Assembly (NCBI GenBank): GCA_037783415.1
Contig: JAZGTN010000119.1
Location: 3,232,001-3,296,000 of the forward strand
Length of the DNA stretch: 64,000 bases
From: Leptasterias polaris
Taxonomy: Eukaryota; Echinodermata; Asteroidea; Forcipulatida; Asteriidae
Direction of reading: 5' to 3'
The position numbers were made by a program, and so were the translations under genes. Numbering within the stretch: position 1 is the stretch's first letter; every line of letters starts with the position of its first letter. Of this stretch, positions 1 through 11,562 are shown one piece after another. The notes under the pieces were generated by a model. That model had not been told where the DNA came from. It saw only the letters and a program-made list of their open reading frames with translations, and made no database searches.

Positions 1-315
1 CTCGAAGGCTAAATCTGTAAACAAGGGTGCTTGCTATGTGAACCAGAAACACCAGGGTTAACCCCTACTCTTCCAAGATAAGTGTTCTGGGTTCTTTATG
101 TGCACTACCAATCCTAGTACACGGAACCTACTAAGTAATTTTTTTAAAGGATCTTGCTCAAGGACACAAGTGCCACGATCGGAACTTGAACCCGAATTAC
201 ACAATAATTCCTGTTAAAAGGGAGATTTCGACTTCGCCATCAGAACTACAAAAGCTATTCTATGATTGGTGGATTCTTGGTGACATCATTTGACGATTCT
301 GTTCCTCATTTTCAG
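1..315. repeat. BRSK intron with a dispersed repeat fragment
   Basis: About 31-140 is nearly repeated at about 47398-47510 (gtgaaccagaaacaccaggg and aagtgttctgggttct in both). It is followed by a degenerate SINE-like piece (ctcaaggacacaagtgcc, compare 53635-53655). The exon A acceptor lies at its end. Confidence 0.6.
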
Positions 316-428
316 ATTCCAGTACTAATGAGTGAAGAGGACATTGACCCTGATGTCTTAGGCAGTATGGGTTCGCTAGGCTGCTTCAAAGACAGAGAGA
401 AACTTCTTAGAAATCTACTCAGCCAAAA
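316..428 (+). CDS. BRSK: BRSK exon A (UBA/autoinhibitory region)
   Basis: Acceptor ttttcag precedes 316 and donor gtgagt starts at 429. The exon has 37 codons plus 2 nt and encodes [16 protein letters not shown] and then [20 protein letters not shown]. The DPDVL and SLGCF motifs are diagnostic for BRSK kinases just after the catalytic domain. Confidence 0.93.
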
Positions 429-3400
429 GTGAGTCAAACATCCCTTGCATTTTTTTCTCTCTATTCGACGAAGACAATGCGAGGATTGTTGAAGTTAAAG
501 GTGTTATACAGGATGGGTTGAGCTGACGAAATAGTTGCAGATAGTGTTCATGTTTTTGTGATCAATGGATTAAGCCCAAATTTTCACAGTTTTGTTATGT
601 CATGTGTATGGTTGATCACACAAAACATGAACACTGCATTGCTAAAAATGGTATTCCTGAAATGAGAACAAATTTTGGGAATGTTTTCTTGTGTCACTCC
701 CAAAAATCTTTTTAGAATAGGGAGTGACTAAAGAAGTTTTTTCTCGAAATTTATTTTCAAAAATACCATTTTTGTAGCAGTGTGTCTGCTACTATTTTGT
801 TAGCTCTACCAATCCAGGATAATACCTTTAAAGAATAGAAGGGTTTCTTTCTTATTTTACTGTTGCCTTCGGTTAACCATTGAGGAAATTTGGAAACAGA
901 TTTCAATTTTGTTTACCGTTTAACATCCCAACCCTACATGTTAATAAAGTCTTCATACTTCAGCCGTACACCTCTTGATATTGTAATAATCTTGTTTTTA
1001 TGGGTTTTTTTTATGCAGCAACAACTCGGAGAAGGTAATTTATTCTTTACTGTTGGATCGGAAGCAGAGAAAGCCAAGCTTTGAGGATGACAGTGAAGCC
1101 TCGTCAAGGTCACGTTCAGATTCAGGTTGGTCCGCCATTTCTTTTCCCTTTTCTCTCTTCTTAATGTGAGGGCAGCGTTCTCCCTTAACAGTGGTTTGCT
1201 GACCAAATGCCAAGTAGAACACCTCAGGAATAGTCAGAAGTCTGTCCAACTAGTCCTGCTGGCTAGTTTATTGCTGAAGTCCCATGCTAATGAGAATGTT
1301 GAAAGAAAACCTAACAATGTGGACCAGTGACAAGATGGGGACCAGTGACAAGATGGGGACCATTGAAATGACAAGCTAACTGGTCCTTCTAGCTAGTCAC
1401 TGAAAAAGGGAAGGGCAAACCCTGCCCCGACTCTCAAGATGTTCTGACCCGGAAGTGTCTTAGGTTTTGGACTTTTATGTGATTGGTATGCCTGGCCTCA
1501 TGCTATGAGTGGGTGGTTTGGGGGTACAGTACCGAATCCATCAAAATACTGCACTCTATGATAACTCAATACCAAAATGCTCGGATTCTGATAAGATTGG
1601 TATACCTGGGCCATCAGAGTGGGTGGTTTGGAGTTTGGGGTGGTTGGGTACTTGCAAAAGCAAATTCTTAACTTCATTTATGGCATTTTGATTGGTTGTT
1701 TTTGATTCAGCGGATCCACCAAGGAAGCGAGTTGATTCCTACCGAAGAAGATCGGCAGAGAGGAAATCTTTAGACGCCCTTGGAGATGTCTCCATGTCAC
1801 CCGCCAGGAGGGCCATGGCGGCACAGAACTTCGGAGGGTAAGTTGAAACAAGAAAACCTCACCTGTTAGCACAGTGAAGAATATCACTGTCCTTGCGAGC
1901 CAATTTAAGGCAGTCAATCTTAAAAAATCAAAAAGTGAGTCAGCAATGTTCAGACTAATCTCTCTCTTATAGTGCTTCTATAAAAGATGACTCTGATATT
2001 TTTCTTTTCTCACAGTTGCAGAAGTTTAACTAGCAGCCCCCTCCCGTCGCCTCAGCACAGCCCCCGTCATCTCCCCCGCCAGCACTCCAGCGGGGCCATG
2101 ATGCCCATCACCAACAGCCCCATCAACACGCCCCCAGGTAGCCCCACCAACTCATCACAGCAGCCGCCACAACAGCAGTCGCTGTGGAGGGCGCGGCTCA
2201 ACAGCATCAAGAACAGCATCTTGGGATCGCCGAGATTCCACAGGCGGAAGATGCAGCCGGCTGAGTCTGAGGAGAACACGCTGACGCCGGACAGTTCACC
2301 GGAGTAAGTGTCACATTCCCTGCTCATAATAGCAGTAATAAAGTCAGATTTTCATTGTACAAGATGGGACCAGACCAATTTTTCCATTCAAACCTCACTT
2401 CGGTTACATTGATTTGAATGGAAATAATACAAGATGGCCACCAATTGATGGCGTTAAGCCCTGTCTGATTTTGAAGGCTTTGGCTTTGGCTGTGGCTGGA
2501 TCGCTGCCACAGCCAAAGCCAAAGCCTTCAAAATCAGTTTGGTTTTCAGTTCACTACATTGTCATTGCAGCCAACGAGCCGTAGCCACAATCCTTCGATT
2601 TGACATTACCTTAGAGGGGTTGTGCCGTTATGATCAAAGGAGGCCTGTGGCTATACACAGAATTATGAACTCTCCAGTTTCAGCAAGCATGGGCGTACTA
2701 ACAGTGGATACGATACAGAGGGAGGGCCGCCAGGGCAGTAACTGGATAAGAGTTCATAATTTCATGTGTAGCCACAGGCCTGCTTTGATCATGACGAAAC
2801 AGCCACTGTACATAAAAGCTAGAGGCAGCTAACCTTTGACCGTTGACCTTCTTGTGACCCGAAAACCAAACCTGGTGCCTCCAAACTGGGAGGGCATGAT
2901 CTTTGTCAGAGCTCATTGTTTAGCGGCTAGATCTTGTGCAGGTCAAGGATTTTGATCTTGGCCCTATTTAATTGTTTGACAAAGTAAGAGGACTATAAGA
3001 TCAAGGTTTTTAATTCCGAAAAATTTTCCTTTTTTTTTTTTTTTTTTCCTTGGCCACTTCCCTCCAGGATGTCCAAGAAGTCTTGGTTCAGCAGCCTAGT
3101 CACCAGCGATCGGAACGAGGATGAACTATCTATGGCAATCAGAGATCGGACCTTCAGCTCTGTCAAAGCAGACCTCGTCCAAGCGTTACTATCGGTAAGA
3201 ATCAACCCCTCAAAAAAGGGAGAATAACTGTTTCTTTTTAAAATCATTTTTTTTCTGCTCGTATGATGTTTTTAAAACAGTAATGAGTTTTGAATTTCAA
3301 TCTTTGAGAGGGCAAGCCCGTTTTTTATTTACAAAGGTAAAGATACCAAGAGCCTGTTTTTTCCTTAAAACTTCTCTTTACAAAGTTCCTTGTTCAAATT

Positions 3401-4789
3401 TGTTTTCTCTTTATTTATTATTATTATTAATTTTTTTCTTGCAAGATTCACGATTTAAGTCACAGCGTGCTGTCGCCACATGCCTTCAAGGCGGAATTCA
3501 AGCGGGGAGGGAGCAGCGCCGTCTTCGCCAAACCCATGAAGTTCCACGTGGAGATATTAAACTCAGACGGCGATACCGGAAAAGAGAACCCAGTCCTCGT
3601 GGTTCATTTCACATTGATATCAGGTGAGGGCAGAAGTGTTGTATATCGGCCCTCTGGGAGGGCCATATTATGTTATATTAACCTCTGATTAGGGGTCCAT
3701 TATGTCATACTGATATTATGTGTCACAATATTCGTTTTTGCCCTCATGCTATATTATTATAACCTTGTGCCAGGTCTATAACATTTTATATTGCCCCCTG
3801 ACCAGGGGTCTGTTATTTCATACTGGTATTGATACTTGAATAGAGTTGAATAAATATTGGCCATCAGATATATTTTACTGTAACACTTTGTGAGGGTAGT
3901 AGTATTTGATATTGCTACCTGAGCAGAGGTCTATTATGCCATACTGGTACAGAGTTGGCTTTTGTATGGTAATCAGATATATGTTAGTGTAATCACTTGT
4001 GAGGGCAGTAACATTTGATATTGGCCTCTGACTAGGGGTCCATTAGGTATATTGATATTGCATGGTGGAAACATATTTTTGTATTGGCCTTTTAGCCCAT
4101 TTTTATGATAACATAATGGATTGCCATATGGTTTTATATTGGCCTCTGATCAGGGATGAATGTCATAATCATGTTATATTAGCTTTCAGGGCCATTTTAC
4201 TGTAATATTATTTAAGGGCCATAGCATTTGATATTTTCCTCTTTTAGGGATCCATTATGTCATACTAATATTACTTGAAGATAGTCGATTGTTATTTTGG
4301 CTTGCAGGTTTAACTTAAGGTTCATAACATTTTATATTTGCCTCTGACAGTGAGGAAAACTATTTAATATTTGCATTCTGTGCTATATTGCATATAATAT
4401 CAAAATTTGAGGGCCATATAACTTTATATTGCCCTCTACAGACCACAGGACAGTGAGCTGTAGTCAAATTATTTTAACTAATGCTTCAATTTCTATTTTT
4501 AAATCATCCAGGTCCCTCTCGGCGATTCAAACGTCTCGTTGAGGTCATACAATCCCACATGACCTCGGCAAGAGGTCATTCAGAATCCTCTCTCCGCAGC
4601 CTCCACTCCCCGAACACCTCCAGCGTCACCGACCCCATAAGGTCACAACCTATGACCCAATCCTTCAGCGAGGACGATGGGGACGATGTCTTCTCGAACA
4701 GGTCAGCGTCCCCGGACCGGCTCATGAAGGAGGAGAGAAAACACCGGGCCATAAGTGACGTAACAAATGGTAACACGTCGTTTAACTGA
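316..4789 (+). CDS. BRSK: BRSK/SAD serine/threonine kinase, C-terminal half (5' partial, 7 exons)
   Basis: Join 316-428, 1019-1125, 1711-1837, 2016-2303, 3068-3194, 3446-3623, 4512-4789: 1218 nt, 405 residues plus TGA. All junctions are GT-AG and the phases agree. Visible hallmarks are [14 protein letters not shown] (end of the UBA/autoinhibitory region, residues about 11-24), [11 protein letters not shown] (about 45-55), a Pro/Ser-rich linker (about 116-170), [12 protein letters not shown] followed by GSPRFHRRK (about 175-197), and a KA1-like domain from KKSWFSSL (about 214) to [14 protein letters not shown] (about 328). These match BRSK1/BRSK2 of vertebrates and SAD-1 of nematodes, kinases of the AMPK family that control neuronal polarity and presynaptic vesicle clustering. 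The catalytic domain is upstream of the window. The C-terminal tail after KA1 is Ser-rich and diverges from vertebrate tails. Only the symbol of the family is certain, not 1:1 orthology to BRSK1 or BRSK2. Confidence 0.95.
492..829. mobile_element. Foldback MITE with TTAA-type ends in BRSK intron
   Basis: The left end (ttaaaggtgttatacaggat) is roughly the inverse complement of the right end (ccaggataatacctttaa). The interior carries the block cacaaaacatgaacactg, also present at 7495-7512 and 53754-53771. No coding capacity is seen, so it is a non-autonomous element. Confidence 0.55.
1019..1125 (+). CDS. BRSK: BRSK exon B (IYSLLLDRK motif)
   Basis: Acceptor ttatgcag and donor gttggt flank 107 nt. 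The first base completes an Asn codon split across the intron. [17 protein letters not shown] corresponds to the conserved NQEKMIYFLLLDRKER block of BRSK proteins, followed by an acidic then Arg/Ser-rich stretch. Confidence 0.93.
1711..1837 (+). CDS. BRSK: BRSK exon C (basic linker)
   Basis: Acceptor ttgattcag and donor gtaagt flank 127 nt. It encodes [20 protein letters not shown] followed by [13 protein letters not shown], the conserved basic linker ([16 protein letters not shown]). Confidence 0.93.
2016..2303 (+). CDS. BRSK: BRSK exon D (Pro/Ser-rich region and [11 protein letters not shown] block)
   Basis: Acceptor ttctcacag and donor gtaagt flank 288 nt. The first half is rich in SP, TP and Gln ([21 protein letters not shown]), as expected for a regulatory, phosphorylatable linker. 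The second half contains [20 protein letters not shown], the most conserved segment outside the kinase domain. Confidence 0.95.
2465..2537. repeat. Perfect 32-bp hairpin in BRSK intron
   Basis: Arm 2465-2496 is an exact inverse complement of arm 2506-2537 with a 9-nt loop. The arm contains the repeated motif ggctttggctttggctgtgg. Related but imperfect hairpins occur near 20217-20270 and 31626-31670. Confidence 0.85.
2627..2795. mobile_element. Foldback element in BRSK intron
   Basis: About 2627-2679 (gttatgatcaaaggaggcct...) pairs with 2740-2795 (...aggcctgctttgatcatgac), imperfect arms of about 54 bp around a 60-bp loop. No target duplication could be fixed. Confidence 0.6.
3068..3194 (+). 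CDS. BRSK: BRSK exon E (start of KA1-like domain)
   Basis: A long T tract and ccctccag precede 3068; donor gtaaga follows at 3195. It encodes [12 protein letters not shown] and [13 protein letters not shown], equal to the KKSWFGNF and SIKADIVHAFLS segments of vertebrate BRSK. It ends in phase 0. Confidence 0.94.
3446..3623 (+). CDS. BRSK: BRSK exon F (KA1-like domain core)
   Basis: Acceptor cttgcaag and donor gtgagg flank 178 nt. It encodes [20 protein letters not shown], then [13 protein letters not shown] and VHFTLIS: the beta-strand core of the KA1-like domain, which binds acidic membrane lipids in this kinase family. Confidence 0.94.
3624..4460. repeat. Degenerate tandem repeats filling a BRSK intron
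   Basis: Recurring blocks of about 100-130 bp share ...ttgatattggcctctgact, aggggtccattatgtcatac and taatattac, near 3640, 3780, 3910, 4010, 4130 and 4210. They occupy nearly the entire intron between the last two exons. Confidence 0.6.
4512..4789 (+). CDS. BRSK: BRSK terminal coding exon
   Basis: Acceptor aaatcatccag precedes 4512. [14 protein letters not shown] closes the KA1-like domain. The remaining ~77 residues are Ser/Asp-rich and not recognisably conserved; the TGA is at 4787-4789. Confidence 0.94.
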
Positions 4790-6319
4790 CACACATCTTA
4801 GCGTAGGGGGTCGTTGGTTAGGTCTGCGCTTTGGCAGATTTGATGGGAATTTTTTTTATTTAGGTTGAGAAGCAATGAATCAAAACAGACTGAGAAATCA
4901 GGGAATGTCATCAAAACTGCTTAGCGCAGGAAAAGGACGGCAAATTTATTTCCCACGCAAAACTGGAGACCTATTAAATGATACCCAGCAGTCCTGATTT
5001 TGCCCTACATTTCAGTCAGGACCCCGTGTATAGAGATTAAACTGCACATGTTGTGGCATGATGAAGACTCGGGACACCAGTCTAATGTGGGCACTTGACT
5101 GATGTCCACAATGGTTGGACAATCTTGTTTGTGCATTCAACAAAGGGAACCGTGGAGATTTTTGTGAAGGATTGAGCCATTTTTTAAATGTAGCTAACTC
5201 TTGTACAGTCGTAAGAACAAACCCACCACAGGGTTTCGGAAGGTAATGTTGTTTTTGTATGCTGATTGCAACCTTACTGTACATACTCCCATTTACTGCA
5301 CAGTAACCCAACCCCCCAAAACACTGCAAACCGTTGGATTTTGTAAGGTCACTAAACTCACCTGAAATGTTTTATAACTGTAAAAGGCTTCACTGTTTTT
5401 TTTAAAAGGAACATGCCTCTTCAAGCAAGAGTAAACTCGCTGGAACTTGTTAGTATTTATTGAGGGGAAAATGAAGATACATTTTTCGTAGCCTGGTATC
5501 AAGAAACTTTACACCATGCATGAATGAGGTAGGCACAAGTGCAATACAAGATGAGTTTCCCAGGCTATTGTTTTCTCCTCTCCGCCTAGCTGAAATTTTG
5601 TTTGAAAAAAACAATCATTTTTGGGGTGGAGAGAACCAATTCAAAAAGTAAGTAGTAAAATTACATGTAGTCACCATCATTATCCAGTCCATTTTAAAGT
5701 AAGGAAGCGTCTGAGTATTGGTTCACTCTACTGCCCAACTGGCCCTTGCCACAAAATTCCACAGGAGACTGTGGAGACTAAGTCCACAGTGCACAAGCCA
5801 TGGGGTTTCCACATGAAACTAGCTCAAGCTGTACAAACGGAAGAAACCCATGCACCCAATGCTAGCCTGGAAGGTATTGTACTTTGTGGCAGTCTGTGGT
5901 ACCAGTGTGTACGAGGGTTAATACTTAATTTTAAAAAACTGGACGGATAAATGATCAATGATGTTGTGGGTCTACAACGTCGCTCAGATATTGAGAAAAT
6001 TTAAAAGATGAGATTTTTTATAGCAGTAAACTCATTTTCAGAAGTAGCGAGTAAATTTCATCTGATTTCTGACTGAAATTGGAATGGCACGACATTAATA
6101 GAGGAGTTCCAAAAGAAAGACAGTGCACAAGGACATGAAAAGTAATATTACTAAATGATTTTGTACTGAAGTAAAACTTGTAGACCAAAACGTTGACTTA
6201 GACTGACTGTAGACCTTAGTTTCTTTTCTTGTGCATTGACCATTGCAGAAGTTAAAGTTACTGGGATGGGTTGAAGCAACTCTTTTAAATGTTTCCATCC
6301 ATCCGTAGACTTTAGTTTT

Positions 6320-6702
6320 CTTAAAGGCAGGGTATACGTTTTGTAATTGTCAAAGACCAGTATCCTCACTTGGTGTATCCCAACATATGCATAAAATAAC
6401 AAACCTGTGAAAATGTGGGCTCAATTGTGCGTCGAATTTGAATTAGAAAAAACACCCTTGTTGCATAAAATAGTGTGCTTTCAGATGCCTGAGACAGGAT
6501 TTATTCCTGAAGCCTTTCTCAGATTCAAATTCGTAGGTGAACAATTACTTCTTTCTCTAAAACTAAATTCCTTCAAAAGTTTTCTTTTTAAACAATTATT
6601 TATACCATCAACAGCTCTCCAGTGCTCATTGCCAAGTAAGTTTTTTTTTATGGTCATTAACTTGTTGAGTAATTACCAAAAGTACACCCTGCCAACTCAA
6701 TG
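6320..6702. mobile_element. MITE, second copy at 23368-23743
   Basis: Shares long blocks with 23368-23743 (gaccagtat, cacttggtgtatcccaacat, gtgctttcagatgcc, caacagctctcca). Its ends (ttaaaggcagggtatacg and agtacaccctgcc) are imperfect inverted repeats. No coding capacity. Confidence 0.7.
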
Positions 6703-7198
6703 ACTGTATACAAAATATTTACACCGAGTGAGTCGGGCCCGATGTGTGCTTTTACTAACATGGGCATTATGTTATTGTATAGATGGATATACAAATGGTT
6801 TGTATTAAGTGTTATTGGATTTTCTTTCAAGCGGTGTGTTAAACCTGTGAACTGTTTAAGACACTTAAGAGGACTGTGTTCTGCTGTTCAGTCAAAATCG
6901 TTGTCTGAACCTAGTCTTGTTTCAAGGTGACATGAAAGGTCAGTAGCTAATAGTTTGACCTTGTTTGTGACCCACAGTCAGTTTGCAGTACGGACAGTTC
7001 ACAGGTTAACAACATTTCAAGTGCAATGGGTGTGCATAACCTAAACAAGTGGACCCCCCCCCCACCACCACCACATAGATTTATAAAATCAAATTTTATT
7101 AAGATATTAATTTATTTATTTGTATTAATTACTTTACAAAATACCAGATATTTGTGTAAATGTTTAAACAGTGCAATAGTCATAAAAGTTAGATGTCT

Positions 7199-7560
7199 TT
7201 AAAGGCCCTGTACACTATTGGTAAGATCGAAAAACACAAATGTTCACAGATTCACACATAACTTACATGATTTAAAGTAAGTAATGGTAGAAAGGGTTCC
7301 TTAAAATATTTCTGCCTAAAATGCTATCGTTTCTGAGAAATGAGTAAAACAATAGTTTTTATCACGCGTGATAATAACTCGATGTTTGAAAAACAGAAAA
7401 CACATAAGGTCTCTTTTCACTATTTTCTCGTGACCTCGATGACCAATTGAGCTCAAATTTTCACAGGTTTGTTATTTCATGTATGTGGTTGATTACACAA
7501 AACATGAACACTGTCTGTGATTATTTTGTCAGCTCTGCCAATCCTGTATAATACCTTTAA
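7199..7560. mobile_element. MITE with TTAAAGG...CCTTTAA ends
   Basis: Starts ttaaaggccctgtacac and ends gtataatacctttaa. It contains the shared block tttcacaggtttgttatttc ... cacaaaacatgaacactg, found also at 492-829 and, interrupted by a SINE, at about 53280-53815. Confidence 0.6.
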
Positions 7561-7719
7561 GAATGGTAATTTTTGTTTTTCTTTTGACAGAAGGTTACTT
7601 AATATAAAGATTAGACTGAACAAGGAAAAATGTTTGGTAAGAATGACGTTTGTAAATACACAAAACTTGTGACAAAACTTAACTATTGTTAATGTATTAA
7701 CTTAAAGAGTTGATCCACC

Positions 7720-7960
7720 TTATCTCTGATTGGACAGATTTGGCTTCAGCTGATGTATATTCATGAATATGTCGTCCACCTTATTATTGATAGGCCAGTT
7801 TTGGCTGCAGCTAATGCATATTCATGAATAAGTTGGTAGTCATCGAGCTCTGATTGGACACATTTTGCCACAACTGATGGTTATTCATGAATACTGTTTC
7901 TTTCCTTATCAGTGATTGGCAACATTAAGCTGAAGCTCATGCATATTCATAAGTACTAAC
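7720..7960. repeat. Four tandem ~62-bp units with ATTGG and TATTCATGAATA
   Basis: Four diverged units (starting near 7723, 7786, 7849 and 7911) each carry a tgattgg- or tgatagg-like box followed about 25 bp later by a palindromic ttcatgaata core, preceded in two units by atgcata. Lies 3 kb downstream of the BRSK stop. Confidence 0.6.
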
Positions 7961-8145
7961 AAATCCACCTAACAACAAGCATGTGATCTGCATCTAAAAG
8001 GTCTGATGCAAGTTTTGTTATATCTGAAATCTGTAGAACGTGTCACATTTTGCCAAGTTATGAAAAACCACCAAGCTGCCAGTAAACGAGATTTGATTGA
8101 AAAAGAATCAGCTCAATGTGCTTTTATTACACAAGAGAATTACAA

Positions 8146-8344
8146 CCAGGGCCCAATTTCATAAAGCATGTAAGCACAAATACTTGCTAAGCACAGAAAA
8201 ATATTGCTTAGCAGAAACTAGTTACCAGCCAAAATGCCATAAAGTTTACATTGTTGTGACTGGTCCCCCACTCATTTTTTGCTTAGCATAGATATTTGCT
8301 AAGCAGTATTTTCTGCTTAACAGCTTTATGAAATTGGGCCCTGG
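8146..8344. mobile_element. 199-bp MITE with perfect inverted ends (GGGCCC family)
   Basis: The ends ccagggcccaatttcataaa and its inverse complement are perfect over about 21 bp. The interior is rich in gctaagcaa-type words. Other copies or fragments lie at 51417-51576, 58332-58530 and 63877-64000. It is followed directly by a related gcttac-rich element (8346-8542) whose inverse counterpart is at 40755-40985. Confidence 0.8.
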
Positions 8345-10321
8345 ACCTTCATGGCTCTGCTTACCGTAAGCAAAGAATCGGCGCTTACACGGAAGCAGAG
8401 AATTCCGTGCTTACATCAAGCGTTTATCACGGGTTAGCAGGGCATTCTTCACTTACACAACTAGCTCAGAAATTCGGCGCTTGCACAGTAAGCGGAGAAT
8501 GGTGATCGTAAGCGCTGAGAAGATCCATGAAATCTGACCCGGGTGATTTTTATTTTTTTATTTTTTTCCCCAGGCATGAGGAATTATTTGTAGGAATTTT
8601 TACAATGACGTGAACCACAACTTTAAACATGTATAGCTGACGTAATTTCTGTGATTTGTAATTTTGAATATTTATAATCAGTCATTGTGCATACATGAAT
8701 ATTAATTAAACATGAAATATTTCTGACTTCCAAATCAAGTGCGAAACAAAAGTCACATCCGTTTGAGGATGGTTTAGACATGGAGACATTATTTTGTCTC
8801 TCCGACTAAAACAAAAATGTTGTTCACACAAATTTTAGGTAAGTACAGAAAGTAGTTTACAAACACTGACAAATTTGCCAAAATCAACTTTTACTTAAAA
8901 ACTGTACTACTCCTTTTGTTATTCATTCTGCAATTTTGTGGGTTTAACGACCCATTGTGCAGCATTAATTAAAAATGTAGACAAATTGGTGTTTAGAGCC
9001 TACATTGTTTTACAAGGCTGATGAATTCTTAAACTCAAAAACAAATTAGTTCTTCAAAAGATTTTTCACACTAGATACATATTTGTTGTAATATGAAAAG
9101 ATAATAATAAAAATAGCTCCTTAAAGTCCTAAAATTGTTTTCTTTACATAAAATTGTTAATTTCTTTAATTTAAGTGAAAGATATACATTTGATGGACTA
9201 CCTTAAACATAATCTCGCAAAACCTAACAATTCTTACGACGAGAAATACAATAAAGGGTACCAGTTTGCAACCGTCATGTGAAAAGTATTTTCAATGATT
9301 GTAAAATACCTGAAACCACCATAAACTTCTGAATAGACATGCAGGCTAAAGCCCAGTTCATACTTCCTGCGAAATACAAAAGTGAAGTGAATTTCCCTAC
9401 ATCACAATTGAGAACTTATGGGACATTTGGTGGCAGCATACTCGCCAAGTAAATCCATCATTCTCGGTAATGTGTGCATGCTCAGAATTGCGCAAACAAT
9501 GGAAATTTACCTTGTAAGTCTGCTGCCACCTAGCGTTCCAAAGTCTTCCGTTGGAAAACGAGATGTAACTGATTGTTTGCATCACAAAATTCGCTTTACA
9601 GTGGCTTTACAATGAAAAGGTAGATTGGCTGCTACTGTAACGGGGGTTTCCTAGTGATTGGGGATCCTAGTTATCCTTATTTGGACTAGAGGGTGTCAAT
9701 TGGGGTTGAAATATACCTCAATCAGGGTAGATTGGATGCTACAATACCTGCACTACAGGTTTCCAGATTGGAAATTTTGTATCCTCATTGGGTCTAGAGG
9801 TTTAATCAGTATACTACAACTAGGGCCTGACTGGGAGAAGGTTATTCTAATTTAACTGTAGCATTTCAGGGTCAATGTCTCCAAAACTATCCCAATGTGG
9901 ATACACCATTATATCTTTAATACCCCAATAAGGGTACAAATTAATCCAACTTGGAGGAGACTAGCCTCAAAGAAATACACACCAAAAATCTAGCATGAAG
10001 ACCAAAATCTTGGAGACCAAATAGAAATGTCTCGCTACGTGTCCATATTTTGAATTGTTCCGCACTCAATAAACTAATCCTAAGCCTTCATCGTAGTGCG
10101 TTGTCATGTTTGTCAGAAACCTATGCTCAGGGCGCAAAACTGTTCTTAACTAATTTTTTGAGACGAGCCATGTGTGTGTGTTTTTTAGGCCAACGCATGC
10201 CGTAAGACATATCATGTGTATTAGTATGATTATTTGTTGTTGTTTACCATCTTTAAGACAGTAAAAAAAGATATGAATACTAATTATTCGTTTATCGTTA
10301 CTTTTGATGCAAGTGTAATGG

Positions 10322-10327
10322 AATAAA
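10322..10327 (+). terminator. Candidate poly(A) signal for BRSK
   Basis: AATAAA with a GT-rich downstream tract at 10352-10373, the usual arrangement for cleavage/polyadenylation. Its use is an inference. Confidence 0.35.
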
Positions 10328-10378
10328 CTTTTGACAATTATTCCTATGGTAACAAGAGTGTTTGGTGTGATCAGTAAC

Positions 10379-10384
10379 TTTATT
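10379..10384 (-). terminator. Candidate poly(A) signal for the convergent - strand gene
   Basis: TTTATT on + is AATAAA on -, 112 nt beyond the stop codon at 10496. It faces the BRSK candidate signal only about 50 bp away. Confidence 0.45.
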
Positions 10385-10495
10385 TTGATATGTGGTCAAA
10401 AACAAAATCTGTGGAAAATCAGCCACTTTCCAACGCTTTCTCTTTAAAAGGTATTCAGAAACTGTTCATCAGTTTCTGATCTCACAAGGACAGGT

Positions 10496-11562
10496 TCATT
10501 TTTTATTCTTCCTATCCTGTCGCCTTGGCAACTGCATCCCCTTCACCTCTCCGTTGAAACTCTTAATAAGAAGCATCGCATTTCGGTTTCCTGAAATTGG
10601 AGGAAGGATTGCAGGAGCTTTGTGGAACCTGTGGGAAGGGCCGTTGGTCTTCTTGCAGAGGCTCCCGTACTCTTCCTTGGTGAGGATGGGGATAAACCCA
10701 ACTGCTTTGGTGACTTGCTCCGTCAGTCTTGAGTTGCTTACATCTGCTGTGATTGGTCTTGCTGCGGTGAGATTCTGCACTCTCATGCTGATGTTCTGTG
10801 CCGAGGACTGACCGTGAGGGCGGTGTTGCTTCTTGGCGTTGTCATGGCGAAGAGAATGGAGGTACCTCTTCATTTCCTGTCTCAGGAGGGCCTCGTCCGA
10901 CTCTTCCCGTACACCAAATTGTGCATCACCACTTGTTGAGATTGTTTCTATGTCGACTGGTTTTGTTTGGCTTTCTGTATGACCTCTACCAACAGTTACT
11001 AGGCTGCTATTTACAAGCTTATGTCGACCTCTAGAGGTCATTATGACAGCTGCCTTTGGGTTCAATTTCAGATCTGACCCCTGTGTGTGAACTTGCAGCA
11101 ATTGTGCCGGCTTACTGACTTTTTCAGAATCTGCACCGTCTCGGAGAAGCTGGTTGCAGAAGTTCAGTAGCACATTACCATCGTCTGAGTTTCTTCCCCT
11201 TTTCGAAGTTGTACACTCAGAGCATTCATAAATTTTTTCATTAGTATGACCTTTGACCTCCGATGACTCCTGGTCACCCGACTCAGACTGTACACCATAA
11301 TTCAAAGCATGGTTACGTAGGAGAACTGCTCTGAGCAGAGTGCTGTCGTCCTCAAAGTCGCATTCAGTTCTGTTCTCACATTCAAAAGCCATCGCCTGAA
11401 ACGTGTCTTCTTTCACTTGGGGGTTTTGCCTCCCAGTTTTTAGTTTTGGTTCCTTAGAATTGTCCTCATCATCACTTGGTAAAGTCTCGTCAAGCCACGG
11501 ACAGTGAGCAGTCCAGACAGCCTCACACCCTTTGCTCAATTGAGAATGATCCTGATCTTGTG
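10496..11562 (-). CDS. Unrecognised gene, terminal exon
   Basis: Acceptor acctcgttgcag precedes 11562. 355 codons including the stop at 10496-10498. Encodes a Trp-containing acidic start (CEAVWTAHCPWLDETLPSDD), a long polar middle and the basic C-terminus QLPRRQDRKNKK. Confidence 0.78.

Larger units (their letters stand above)
4790..10327 (+). other. Probable long BRSK 3' UTR / downstream region
   Basis: No further conserved exon is visible after the BRSK stop. The stretch is AT-rich and holds TTAA-type MITEs (about 6320-6702 and 7199-7560), a four-copy repeat at 7720-7960 and an inverted-repeat element at 8146-8344. AATAAA occurs at 9250-9255, 10068-10073 and 10322-10327; the last is followed by a GT-rich tract (gagtgtttggtgtgatcagt). 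Assigning it all to the 3' UTR is an inference. Confidence 0.35.

Noticed and set aside
10392..10811. 139-codon + strand ORF
   Set aside because: Antisense shadow of the terminal exon of the - strand gene.
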